Positions 1 to 7,981 of a stretch of 39,948 nucleotides of DNA are shown here, piece after piece (the first letter of the stretch is position 1; each line of letters starts with the position of its first letter). Source of the stretch: Actinomadura hibisca NBRC 15177 (lineage in GTDB: Bacteria > Actinomycetota > Actinomycetes > Streptosporangiales > Streptosporangiaceae); NCBI RefSeq assembly GCF_001552635.1, contig NZ_BCRO01000052.1, positions 1-39,948 of the forward strand, written 5' to 3'. The translations under genes and the position numbers were made by a program. The notes beneath the pieces were generated by a model. It was not told where the DNA came from. It did no database searches and saw only the letters and a program-made list of their open reading frames with translations.

Positions 1-307
1 ACAGCCCTGCGCTGCTTGTTTACTGCGGCGGGGGCGCTGCCCCCGCGCCCCCGCATCGGAAGGGCTTCGCCCTGCTGTATTGGATTCAAGAGGCAAGGGG
101 CGCTGCCCCCTGCACCCCCGTCCCCGGTGGCCGGGGTAGCTGGTCATGTTCGGGCACGGGGCTGGGGTTGTCGGTCACGTGCGGGCACGGGGTTAGGGTC
201 GCCGGTCACGTGCGGGTACGGGGCTGGGGTTGTTGGTCATGTGCAGGGGGCAGGGTTGCGGTAGTTGGACATTGGTCAGGTGTGGGGCGCGAGGCGAAGG
301 CGGTTGG
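1..307. other. Non-coding region with GC-rich palindromes and 31-bp tandem repeat
   Basis: No convincing gene is visible here; open frames on both strands reflect high GC. The first part carries two copies of the palindrome GGGGCGCTGCCCC (about 31-43 and 97-109) flanking GGGCTTCGCCC (62-72), each able to fold into a short hairpin. The second part is a 31-bp tandem repeat, listed separately. The block lies just downstream of the secreted hydrolase gene, so the palindromes may also serve in transcript 3'-end formation. That role is inference. Confidence 0.6.
142..266. repeat. 31-bp tandem repeat, three good copies plus a degenerate fourth
   Basis: Units begin with GGTCAYGT at 142, 173 and 204 and are exactly 31 bases long. 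They share the core CGGGYACGGGG, and the first and third continue CTGGGGTTGT. A fourth, degraded unit starts at 235 (GGTCATGTGCAGGGGG), and fragments of the same start (GGTCAGGTG, GGTCACGCG) recur at about 273 and 305. The copies differ by a few bases and do not keep one open frame of obvious protein character, so this reads as a non-coding minisatellite. Confidence 0.75.
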
Positions 308-1783
308 TCACGCGCGGGCGCGTGGCACCGTCACCGAAGCCGTCACGTCCGCCCACCCCACCGACCGCTGCCAGGTGAACAGCCCCGTGCCCGGAATGAT
401 CTGCACCGCCAGGCGGCTCTTCGGGCCCACCTTCCATGCGATGGCCTCCAGGTCCCGCGTGATCGTGTGCTTGCGGCCGTCCAGCGTGACCGGCAGCGGC
501 GTCGCCTGGTTGCCGATCACCACGCCCGTGTCGCGGTCGATGACCTGGGCGAACAGCGCGGTGCCCGGCTTGATCGCGTTGCCCCGGTAGGTGAGCGTGA
601 CGCGCGGGGAGCCGATGATCCGGGCGGTGGTCGACGACGCCGGGATCGGCACCTCCACCGCCTTTTTCGAGATCTGCGCGGCCATCGAGGTGCCCGAGTT
701 GTCGAGTGGCGTGAATGCCAGCCGTCCGGACTTCTTCGCCGCCAGCGGGCCGAGGGCGGGCGGCGGATAGGACGCCGCGCCCCGGTAGACGCCGTCCTGG
801 TCGACGTACTCGAACTCCGGCCCCGTGTTCACCGACCGGTCGCCCCGCAGGTGCCGCCCGAACCAGGCCAGCGTCGCCTCGGTGACGTGGCTTTCGGACC
901 CGGCCTTGGTGTTGCAGGAGCCGTGCCCGCCGCAGTACCAGATCATCTTGGCGGGGGCGCCGTTGCGCTTGACCGTCCGGTAGGTCTCGATGCCCTCGCG
1001 CAGCGGGAACAGCGTGTCCACCGTGCCCTGGATGACCAGCGTCGGGATCTTCAGGTTCCGGATCAGGTGGGCTGGGCCGTGGTCGGCGAACCACTGCTCC
1101 AGCTTCGGTTCCAGCCGCCCTTCCCGGACGCCGTCGACGCACGCCCGCTGTACCTGCGCCGAGATCCGGTTGCCGTTCATGACTCCGCCGAGGCAGAGGT
1201 TGATGACCCAGCCCGCGCGCAGCACCCCGTCCCGGTACAACGAACGGCGCAGGTCGTTGTAGGCGATCTGTGGCGCGATGACGTCCACCCGGCGGTCGAT
1301 GCCCGCTGTCACCAGCTGGATGGCGCCGCCGTAGCTCCCGCCCGCCATCCCTAGCCTGGGGTCGCCGGGGCGGTCGAGCGCGACCTCGGGCTGGCGGGCC
1401 GTCCAGTCGATGAGCTTCTGGACGTCGCGGCCCTCAAACCGGTGGTAGTCCACGTTGGCCTGCCCACCCGAGCCGAAGCCGCGGGCGTTCCAGGTCACGA
1501 CGTTGTACCCGGACGCGGTCAGCGCGCCCAGCATCCCCTTGGCGGTGTCGGTCTCGCCGCGCCCGCCCCAGCCGTGCCCGAGCAGCACGGTCGGGGCGCG
1601 GCGTCCGGTGGCCAGTTCCTTGGCGGGGAAGAAGTGCGTCACGATCGACACGCCGTCGAACGACGTGAGGTTCACCGTGCGCGCCTTGGCGGCGGCGGGC
1701 GCGGCGTACGCCGCGGGCCCGGTGGCGACGACCCCGGCGGTGAGAGCACAGGCGGACAGGGCGGCCAGCAGGCTTCGCGGCAT
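308..1783 (-). CDS. Secreted alpha/beta hydrolase, X-Pro dipeptidyl-peptidase (S15)-like
   Basis: Product of 491 residues. An N-terminal signal peptide (hydrophobic residues 4-26, likely cleavage after AYA near 27) predicts export. The alpha/beta-hydrolase fold follows: oxyanion-region HGWGG (70-74), nucleophile elbow GGSYGG with Ser150, likely acid Asp256 (QGTVDTLFP) and likely base His287 (GGHGSC). The C-terminal 180 residues look like the beta-sandwich of CocE/PepX-type S15 enzymes. The family includes X-Pro dipeptidyl peptidases and acyl esterases, and the substrate cannot be read from sequence. The ATG is preceded by CGGAG at 8-bp spacing. A promoter with a possible operator lies just upstream (1822-1850). 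Confidence 0.85.
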   Translation of the reverse strand: MPRSLLAALSACALTAGVVATGPAAYAAPAAAKARTVNLTSFDGVSIVTHFFPAKELATGRRAPTVLLGHGWGGRGETDTAKGMLGALTASGYNVVTWNARGFGSGGQANVDYHRFEGRDVQKLIDWTARQPEVALDRPGDPRLGMAGGSYGGAIQLVTAGIDRRVDVIAPQIAYNDLRRSLYRDGVLRAGWVINLCLGGVMNGNRISAQVQRACVDGVREGRLEPKLEQWFADHGPAHLIRNLKIPTLVIQGTVDTLFPLREGIETYRTVKRNGAPAKMIWYCGGHGSCNTKAGSESHVTEATLAWFGRHLRGDRSVNTGPEFEYVDQDGVYRGAASYPPPALGPLAAKKSGRLAFTPLDNSGTSMAAQISKKAVEVPIPASSTTARIIGSPRVTLTYRGNAIKPGTALFAQVIDRDTGVVIGNQATPLPVTLDGRKHTITRDLEAIAWKVGPKSRLAVQIIPGTGLFTWQRSVGWADVTASVTVPRARA

Positions 1784-1821
1784 CAGGGCGCTCCGGCGAC
1801 AAAAGTGATCAAGGCACGTGT

Positions 1822-1850
1822 TTTATACCACCTGGTAAGTTTGTTGACCA
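1822..1850 (-). promoter_or_regulatory. Promoter with TACCACCTGGTA palindrome for the secreted hydrolase
   Basis: Reading the minus strand, TATAAA (1827-1822) is a good -10 and TGGTCA (1850-1845) a weak -35, 17 bases apart. A palindrome TACCA-CC-TGGTA (1826-1837) sits in the spacer against the -10, where a repressor would block polymerase. TetR/GntR-type control is inference; no regulator gene is adjacent. Confidence 0.45.
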
Positions 1851-1934
1851 GATCACAGTCCGGCGGAGTCCATGTCCGCGTTAGGCCAGTACTCCCGGAC
1901 GGCAGCGGGCTGCCCTCGTCCGAGTGCTCTCTCC

Positions 1935-2405
1935 TCAACCCAGGTAAGGGTGTGCGCGGTTCTCCAGGAAGTGGTCGAGTCTGAGACGTCGCGTGTGGTG
2001 CATGGGCAAGCCGTCGAGCTGGTCCGGGGTGACGAAGCGGAGTTCCGTGCTCTCGTCCGACAGAGCGAGCGTGCCCCCGATCACGCGGGCGGTGAAGCAG
2101 ACGTTGAACTGCCGCCTGACCTCGCCGTCGCTGTAGGCGATGACGTGCCGGGGATCGGTGTAGGTGCCAACGAGCCCGGTGACTTCCACGTCGAGGCCGG
2201 TCTCCTCCTTGACCTCGCGCACTGCGCAACCGGGCAGCGAGTCCGTCATCTCCATGCCACCGCCGGGTAGTGCCCACAGGCCGTTGTCCGTACGTCGCTG
2301 GAGCAGGATGCGCCCAGCCTCGTCGCAGACGACGGCGGAGGCCGCGACAACGAGGCTGTTGGGCTCGGGCGCGTCCGGGGCGTCGTAGTACTCGGTACGC
2401 GTCAT
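1935..2405 (-). CDS. Nudix hydrolase
   Basis: The 156-residue product is a single Nudix domain, which typically cleaves nucleoside diphosphates linked to another moiety. The Nudix box reads GGMEMTD, seven residues, then REVKEETGL. The catalytic REVKEET core is intact, but the first acidic position of Gx5E is Asp instead of Glu. An LQRR segment followed by WALPGGG matches the standard lead-in. I start at ATG 2405, preceded by GAAGGTG at suitable spacing; a longer in-frame extension to 2666 has no family resemblance and would overlap the next gene. Substrate is unknown; the tail (DQLDGLPMHHTRR) resembles NUDIX proteins of unassigned function common in actinomycetes. Confidence 0.85.
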   Translation of the reverse strand: MTRTEYYDAPDAPEPNSLVVAASAVVCDEAGRILLQRRTDNGLWALPGGGMEMTDSLPGCAVREVKEETGLDVEVTGLVGTYTDPRHVIAYSDGEVRRQFNVCFTARVIGGTLALSDESTELRFVTPDQLDGLPMHHTRRLRLDHFLENRAHPYLG

Positions 2406-2490
2406 CAGATCACCTTCGCCAAGGACGAGCACTTCCGCTGCCTGCACGATGCCAAGCCCTACGCCGAGTGTGCCCTGGGGCGGAGGCCAG

Positions 2491-2766
2491 CTACTCCCGA
2501 TGCCTTCCGCAATGGTCCCGGCTGTGGTGACGAGGTGTGATGTCGCCGGTGGACAGGACGGAGGCCAGGGCGTCGGCGAACTCATGGAGCGCGTCGAGAC
2601 GGTCCATGGGAACGGCTGAGTCACCGGCCCCGTCGTCGCGTCGGCACAGCCAGGTCTGGCCGTCATCGTCGGTGACGACGATGACCTTGGTTCCGGCGAG
2701 ATGGAAGGTGGCGTCCTTGTGACCGCCGCCGTTCAGCACCTCTTCCATGCTGGGTCCGTCGCTCAT
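2491..2766 (-). CDS. Small protein of unknown function
   Basis: A 91-residue product starting at ATG 2766 behind GCAGGGG at good spacing. It is acidic in its first two thirds, with a short beta-rich core (FHLAGTKVIVVTDDDGQTWLCRR) and an amphipathic helix (PMDRLDALHEFADALASVL), ending in a basic His/Arg-rich tail. I do not recognise a family. It lies between the GNAT gene (37 bases upstream) and the Nudix gene (85 bases downstream) on the same strand, so co-transcription is likely. It is short, but codon use and the ribosome-binding site support it. Confidence 0.6.
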   Translation of the reverse strand: MSDGPSMEEVLNGGGHKDATFHLAGTKVIVVTDDDGQTWLCRRDDGAGDSAVPMDRLDALHEFADALASVLSTGDITPRHHSRDHCGRHRE

Positions 2767-2803
2767 CGGATACCCCTGCCGCAGTTGTTCGCGTCGTCGT
2801 CGG

Positions 2804-3358
2804 CTAGGCGGTTCGCCACTCCTCTTCGAGGATGGAATGGACGATCGAGTCCCGCCAGCCGTCACCAATCCGGATGTGGCCGCGGATGCGGCCTTCCTCG
2901 ATCATCCCGAGACGGGTCATCAACCGGCCAGACCCGTTGTTGTCGGGGCTGCGGGCTCCCCACAGGCGATGCAGTCCGAGTTCTGCGAATCCCAGCTGCA
3001 AGAGCAGCCGAACCGTCTCGGCGCCCAAGCCCTGCCGCCAGTGGTCCGCGCGCAGGGCGAAGCCGAGTTGCGCGCTGGACTGGCCAGGATGCTGAGCGTC
3101 GATGGCCAGCCGAGCGAACCCGATGACGTCACCAGTGGCAACGGACGCGGCCGCCAAGGAGTACTCCGTGCGAGGCTCCGCCTTCGCTGCGGTCATGACG
3201 CTGTTCAGCGTCGCGACGACCTGGTCACGGGTACGGGGCTCGAAGCTCAGATGCTCGGTCACGGCAGGGTCTCCGTAGACGGCGAGGACCCCGTCGATGT
3301 CGGCGGACGTGAATTCCCGCAGCTCCACTTGCGCGCAGGAAAGCTTCACCGGATACAT
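2804..3358 (-). CDS. GNAT-family N-acetyltransferase (RimJ/RimL-like)
   Basis: A 184-residue product with the layout of the Acetyltransf_3 group: N-terminal strand (VELREFTSADIDGVLAVYGDP), central strand (IGFARLAIDAQ), then ALRADHWRQGLGAETVRLLLQLGF. The last corresponds to the acetyl-CoA pyrophosphate loop (Q/RxxGxG/A), here RQGLGAE. A GLHRLWGARSPDNNGSGRLMTRLGM segment matches the conserved tail of RimJ/RimL proteins. The acceptor (protein N-terminus, small amine or antibiotic) cannot be told. A -10-like TAGCCT six bases before the ATG indicates a leaderless transcript. Confidence 0.85.
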   Translation of the reverse strand: MYPVKLSCAQVELREFTSADIDGVLAVYGDPAVTEHLSFEPRTRDQVVATLNSVMTAAKAEPRTEYSLAAASVATGDVIGFARLAIDAQHPGQSSAQLGFALRADHWRQGLGAETVRLLLQLGFAELGLHRLWGARSPDNNGSGRLMTRLGMIEEGRIRGHIRIGDGWRDSIVHSILEEEWRTA

Positions 3359-3370
3359 GCTGGGAGGCTA
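3359..3370 (-). promoter_or_regulatory. -10 element of a probable leaderless promoter for the GNAT gene
   Basis: On the minus strand TAGCCT (3370-3365) is followed by six bases and then the ATG at 3358, so transcription would start on the A of the start codon. No Shine-Dalgarno sequence precedes the ATG. The -35 region is not distinctive. Confidence 0.45.
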
Positions 3371-3497
3371 GCGCCCTTGCGGCAACGCGGCTGTCGCTGA
3401 AATTCGGCAGAATGCCTCGATTCCTTGCTGGACGTTCCGGGCGGGTGCGGCTCCCGGGCATCTCACAGGCGCAAGGTGGCCCGGGGGCCGTGGCTTT

Positions 3498-5021
3498 TTA
3501 GGGGCTGGTTAGGGAGCGGGCCCAGGTGTAGTCGGGTTTGCCCACGGGGGTCCGTTTCAGTTCTGGGGCGAAGTGGAAGGTTCGGGGGATCTTGTAGGCC
3601 GCCAGGTGTTCTCGGCAGTGGGCTGTCAGGGCTGCCTCGTCTGCTTCGGGTGTTACTACGGCCGTCACTCGGTTGCCCAGGCGGTCGTCGGGGGTTCCGA
3701 TCACTATCGCGTCGGCTACGGACGGGTGCTGGCGCAGGACTGTTTCCACTTCCTCTGCGAAGACCTTCTCGCCGCCTGTGTTGATCACCAGGGAGCCTCG
3801 GCCCAGGAGGGTGATCGTGCCGTCTTCTTCCAGGCGGGCGTGGTCGCCTTGTAGGGCCCAGCGGGTGCCGTCCGGGGACTCGACGAAGGTGGCCGCGCTC
3901 TTTTCCGGGTCGTTCCAGTACGCGTAGGGAATGTGGCCTGTTCGGGCGATGATTCCCTCTTGGCCCGGCTCCACGGGGGTGTGGTCGGGGGACAGGATCG
4001 CGAATTCCGGGCCCAGGCGGAAGCGGCCGTCTGATTCTGCTGAGCCCATCGCCCCTGTTTCTGAGCCGCCCAAGTTGTCAGAGACGTAGGCGTTCGGGAT
4101 CGCTTTCAGGAGGCTTTGTTTTACGTCTGACGACAGTGGGGCGCCGCCTGAGCCGAACGCGAAGAGGGCCAGGTTCGAGTGGGTTCCTGTTGCCAGTTCG
4201 TCGGCTACTGGGCGGGCCATGCCGTTTCCCACCAGCATCAAGATCTGCGTCTGCTCCTGTTCGGCTAGGTGTAGGGCTGCTTTTGCGTTGAAGTGGCGGC
4301 CTGTCCACAGGACCACCGTGCCGCCTGTCGTCAGGGTTATCCAGGTGATCCACTGGCCGCCGCCATGCATCAGCGGGGCGTGGACCTGCGCCTTCATCGG
4401 CGGGCGGTCGGCGCAGGTGACTAGGGACTCGGGGTCTTCGATGGGTGGGCCGCCGAAGTTTCCGCCGCCCATCGCTGCCACGAAGATGTCCTCGCAGCGC
4501 CATAGGACGCCCTTGGGTAGGCCCGTCGTGCCGCCTGTGTAGAGCAGGTATGGGTCGTCCGAGGAGCGTGGGGCGAAGTCGCGGATGGGGGATGACGCTG
4601 CCAGCGCGTCTTCGTAGTCGTCGTCGATTGTGAGGATGTGGCGTAGATGTGGCAGGTTTTCGCGGTTGACGTTGGGGAGTAGGTCTTTTTCCGCTACCAG
4701 CGCCACGCACTGGGCGTCGGTCAGCAGGTGCGTCAGTTCGTCGGAGATGTAGCGGTAGTTGATGTTCACCGGGGCCGCGCGCAGTTTGAAGCACGCGATC
4801 ATCGTTTCCAGCCACTCGGCCCGGTTGTGGGACAGGATTCCCACGTGGTCGCCCGGTGCTATGCCTTGGACCGCCAGGTGGTGGGCTGCTCGGTTGGCTC
4901 GGGCGTCCAGTTCGGCGTAGGTCAGGCGGGCCGTCGGGCCGCCCTCCGCTATCAGGGCTGGGCGGTCCGGGCACGCGTCGGCGACGGTCTCGAACAGGTC
5001 CGCGAGGTTGAACGTCCGCAC
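3498..5021 (-). CDS. Acyl-CoA synthetase (AMP-forming), FadD19-like
   Basis: A 507-residue adenylate-forming enzyme that would activate a carboxylic acid to its CoA thioester. The P-loop motif YTGGTTGLPKG lies at 161-171 and is followed by VLWR, as in mycobacterial FadD17/FadD19 sterol-side-chain ligases. Further landmarks are SDNLGGSETG, the hinge GRGSLVINTGGEKVFAEEVE and the catalytic C-terminal Lys495 (RTPVGKPDY). The GTG start at 5021 has AGGAG five bases upstream. It is the last gene of a run beginning at 9578, 78 bases after the P450 stop. Third codon positions hold noticeably more A (CGA, ACA, TCA, GCA) than in neighbouring genes. The sterol-type substrate is only a resemblance; other hydrophobic acids fit equally. 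Confidence 0.88.
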   Translation of the reverse strand: MRTFNLADLFETVADACPDRPALIAEGGPTARLTYAELDARANRAAHHLAVQGIAPGDHVGILSHNRAEWLETMIACFKLRAAPVNINYRYISDELTHLLTDAQCVALVAEKDLLPNVNRENLPHLRHILTIDDDYEDALAASSPIRDFAPRSSDDPYLLYTGGTTGLPKGVLWRCEDIFVAAMGGGNFGGPPIEDPESLVTCADRPPMKAQVHAPLMHGGGQWITWITLTTGGTVVLWTGRHFNAKAALHLAEQEQTQILMLVGNGMARPVADELATGTHSNLALFAFGSGGAPLSSDVKQSLLKAIPNAYVSDNLGGSETGAMGSAESDGRFRLGPEFAILSPDHTPVEPGQEGIIARTGHIPYAYWNDPEKSAATFVESPDGTRWALQGDHARLEEDGTITLLGRGSLVINTGGEKVFAEEVETVLRQHPSVADAIVIGTPDDRLGNRVTAVVTPEADEAALTAHCREHLAAYKIPRTFHFAPELKRTPVGKPDYTWARSLTSP

Positions 5022-5099
5022 GGGGGCTCCTCGGACAGGGCGTCGAGCCGCGGCGGGGTGCCGATCGCAAGGGGTGAAGGATCGACTACCCGCCGCAAC

Positions 5100-6266
5100 T
5101 CAACGACGGGACGTAAGCGTAATCGGGAAGGAGGTAACGCCGCGCACAAAAGCGTTCGGCAGGATGCGCGGGCCCCGCTCGTCGGCCCGTTCCGCGGTGC
5201 CCACGCGGGCCACGAACTCCTCGAAGAAGATCCGCAGTTCGAGCCGTGCCAGCGACGCTCCCAGGCAGAAGTGCGGGCCCAGGCCGAACGCGATGTGGTC
5301 GCCCGGCGGGCGCGTCACGTCGAACTCCTCGGGCCGTTCGAACACCGTCTCGTCGCGGTTCGCCGACCCGTACATCAGCAACACCTGCTCCCCGGCCGGG
5401 ACCGTCACGCCGTGCAGTTCGGCGTCGCGGGCGGGCGTCCGGCACATGTTCAGGATCGGCGTCGTCCACCGCACGAACTCCTCGACGGCGTTCGGGATCA
5501 GGGACGGATCGTCGCGCAGCAGGGCCCATTGGGCGGGGTGCGCGATGAGCGCGTCCAGGGCCGTCGCGATCACCGTTCTCGTCGTCTCCGCGCCTCCTAC
5601 CAGCAACAACAGCGCTTCGTGCGCCAAATGCTGGTCGTCGTAGTCGGGGTCGCCCGGGCCCGCGTTCGACCAGATCGACAGCAGGTCCGAGCTGGGGCAG
5701 CCGCGCCTCTCCTTCGCCATCTCCAGCACCGCCATCGCGAACTCGCCCGCCGCGATCGTCGCGTCGTCGGTGATATAACGACGGCCCCCGCCCGCCGCCA
5801 CCGCCGTCGCCGACCAGTGCACCAGGCGCTCCCACGACCCCTCCGGGAAACCCAGCAGCCACCCGATCACGCGGGCGGGCAGCGGGGCCGCCAGCGCCGG
5901 GATCGCGTCCACCGTCCCGGCCTCCAGCGCGGTGTCGATGCAGTCGATCGCGGTGGCGCGGATCTTGTCCTCGTAGCGAGCTGTGCCGCGCGGCGTGAAG
6001 CGCTGGTAGACCATTCTGCGACGCGCGGTGTGCTCGGGCGCGTCGTGGCCGATCATCGACGGGTCGGCGGGCAGTTGCGGCCGGTATCCGCCGGAATTAC
6101 GCCATAGTTTCGCATCGCGTTCGATCGCGAAGATGTCGGCGTGCCGCGAGACGCCCCACAACCCGTTCTCCGCGTCGTGGTAGACCGGCGCCTCCGTGCG
6201 CAGCCACCGGTAGACCGACCACGGGTCGGTCGCGTACATCTCGCCGTCGAGCAGATCCACCTTCAC
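5100..6266 (-). CDS. Cytochrome P450
   Basis: A 388-residue soluble bacterial P450. The I-helix oxygen-activation motif GGAETT is at 224-229, the K-helix ExxR is Glu263-Arg266, and the heme loop FGLGPHFCLG has the thiolate ligand Cys334. The GTG start at 6266 overlaps the preceding stop as GTGA and is served by GAGGAGG about 7 bases upstream, so translation is coupled to the amidohydrolase gene. No ferredoxin or reductase gene is in the window, so redox partners must come from elsewhere. In this operon, with SDRs and an acyl-CoA ligase, it probably hydroxylates a hydrophobic substrate that is then oxidised and CoA-activated (inference). Confidence 0.92.
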   Translation of the reverse strand: MKVDLLDGEMYATDPWSVYRWLRTEAPVYHDAENGLWGVSRHADIFAIERDAKLWRNSGGYRPQLPADPSMIGHDAPEHTARRRMVYQRFTPRGTARYEDKIRATAIDCIDTALEAGTVDAIPALAAPLPARVIGWLLGFPEGSWERLVHWSATAVAAGGGRRYITDDATIAAGEFAMAVLEMAKERRGCPSSDLLSIWSNAGPGDPDYDDQHLAHEALLLLVGGAETTRTVIATALDALIAHPAQWALLRDDPSLIPNAVEEFVRWTTPILNMCRTPARDAELHGVTVPAGEQVLLMYGSANRDETVFERPEEFDVTRPPGDHIAFGLGPHFCLGASLARLELRIFFEEFVARVGTAERADERGPRILPNAFVRGVTSFPITLTSRR

Positions 6267-7978
6267 TTGGCGCCTCCTCGCACGAGCGCGCCGGGCAGTT
6301 CCCCGGTGTGCTCCCCGTCGGCGAACGTCTGCACGCCCGCCACGAACGTCGCCAGGTACCCGTCCGCCCGTTGCAGCAGGCGGCGGCCCCCGGCCGGCAG
6401 GTCGTAGGCCATCTCCGGCCGCCGCAGCGCGACGGCGTCGAAGTCGATGAGGTTGAGGTCGGCGCGCATCCCGGGCGCGATCACGCCCCGGTCGGTCAGC
6501 CCGTACAGGCGCGCGGTGTCGCGCGTCATCATCCGCACGACGTGCTCCAGCGGCAGCTTCTCGCCGCGCCGCCGGTCGCGCGCCCAGTGCGCCAGCATCG
6601 TGGTCGGCATCGACGCGTCGCAGATGAACCCGCAGTGCGCGCCGCCGTCGCCCAGGCCGAGGACGGCGCGGGGGTGCGTGAGCATCGCGCGCTGCGCGTC
6701 GAGGTTCTGGTCGGAGTAGTTGAGCAGCGGCAGCAGCAGGACGTTGCGGCCGTCGTCCTCCAGCAGCAGGTCGTACAGCAGCTCCATCGGGTCGCGACCG
6801 GTCGCCGCCGCCCGCGCCGCCACCGACGTCTCCGGTTCGGGCTCGTAGTCGGGGTTGCGCTCGGCCAGCGGGAACAGGCGCTCGGGGTAGCCCCGCACCA
6901 GCGCGGCGAGCACGTCCTCCTGCGCGGGCCGCTCGGCCAGGATGCGCGCCTTCACCTCCGGGTCCCGCATCCGCGCGACGCGTTCGGCGCGCGGCAGCAT
7001 CGCCATCTCCACGTAGGTGGGGTGGTCGCCGAACGCGTGCAGCGACTCCAGCGACACCAGCATCCCGAACGGCCGCGACGCCACCTGCGGGAACAGTTGC
7101 GCGTCCTCGGCCGCCGACAGCTCCAGCAGCTCCCGCCACAACTCCGGCACCGCGTCGATCTGGAGCAGCGCGAACGACACCGGCCGCCCGATCGCCTTCG
7201 ACAACCGCCGCATCCACGCGATCTCCCGGACCGGCGCGTTGACGTCCTCGCCCGCCGCGCCCGCCGGGGCCAGCTCGTACACGCCGCGCCCCAGCTCGCG
7301 CAGCGCCTCGCCGATGCCGAACAGCTCGTCCTCGGCGGCGAAGGTGCCCGGCACGTACTCGCCGTCGATCGCCTTGTGCGTCAGCGTCCGCGACGTGGAG
7401 AAGCCCAGCGCGCCCGCCGCGATCCCCTCCTTGACGATCGCCTTCATCGCCGCGATGTCGTCGGGCGTCGCGGGCTCGTTGCGCGCGCCCCGCTCGCCCA
7501 TCACGTACGCGCGCACCGCCCCGTGCGGCACCTGCGCGCCCAGGTCGACGGCGTAGGAGCGGCGGTCCAGCGCGTCCAGGAACTCGGGGAACGACTCCCA
7601 CTCCCATGAGATCCCCTCGGCGAGCGCGCTGCCCGGGATGTCCTCGACGCCCTCCATCAGCCCGATCAGCCACTCGCGCCGGTCGGGCGCGGCGGGCGCG
7701 AAGCCCACGCCGCAGTTGCCCATGACGACGGTCGTCACGCCGTGCCAGGACGACGGCGCGAGCACCGCGTCCCAGGTCGCCTGGCCGTCGTAGTGGGTGT
7801 GCAGGTCCACGAACCCGGGGGTGAGCAGCGCGCCGTCGGCGTCCACGGTGCGCGCGGCGGGCCCGGTGACGGCCCCCACCTCGGTGACGACGCCGCCGCT
7901 CACCGCGACGTCGGCGGTCCGGACGGGCGCGCCGGTGCCGTCCACGACCCGGGCGCCCTTGATCACGAGATCGTTCAT
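6263..7978 (-). CDS. Amidohydrolase, N-acyl-D-amino-acid deacylase-like
   Basis: A 571-residue amidohydrolase-superfamily metalloenzyme. It begins with the usual small beta domain (LVIKGARVVDGTG), then the metal-binding DLHTHYD (His60, His62) and GNCG with Cys89, a Cys that serves as a metal ligand in D-aminoacylases. GALGFSTSRT and GDGGAHCGFICDASMPTT, near the C-terminal metal site, also match that group. The family removes acyl groups from N-acyl-D-amino acids, but actinomycete paralogues in lipid-type clusters have no proven substrate. The start ATG 7978 lies 3 bases after the SDR stop, and the stop overlaps the P450 start. Confidence 0.82.
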   Translation of the reverse strand: MNDLVIKGARVVDGTGAPVRTADVAVSGGVVTEVGAVTGPAARTVDADGALLTPGFVDLHTHYDGQATWDAVLAPSSWHGVTTVVMGNCGVGFAPAAPDRREWLIGLMEGVEDIPGSALAEGISWEWESFPEFLDALDRRSYAVDLGAQVPHGAVRAYVMGERGARNEPATPDDIAAMKAIVKEGIAAGALGFSTSRTLTHKAIDGEYVPGTFAAEDELFGIGEALRELGRGVYELAPAGAAGEDVNAPVREIAWMRRLSKAIGRPVSFALLQIDAVPELWRELLELSAAEDAQLFPQVASRPFGMLVSLESLHAFGDHPTYVEMAMLPRAERVARMRDPEVKARILAERPAQEDVLAALVRGYPERLFPLAERNPDYEPEPETSVAARAAATGRDPMELLYDLLLEDDGRNVLLLPLLNYSDQNLDAQRAMLTHPRAVLGLGDGGAHCGFICDASMPTTMLAHWARDRRRGEKLPLEHVVRMMTRDTARLYGLTDRGVIAPGMRADLNLIDFDAVALRRPEMAYDLPAGGRRLLQRADGYLATFVAGVQTFADGEHTGELPGALVRGGAK

Positions 7979-7981
7979 CCG

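Noticed and set aside
142..266. CRISPR array
   Set aside because: Units are contiguous 31-mers without spacers, and no cas gene is present.
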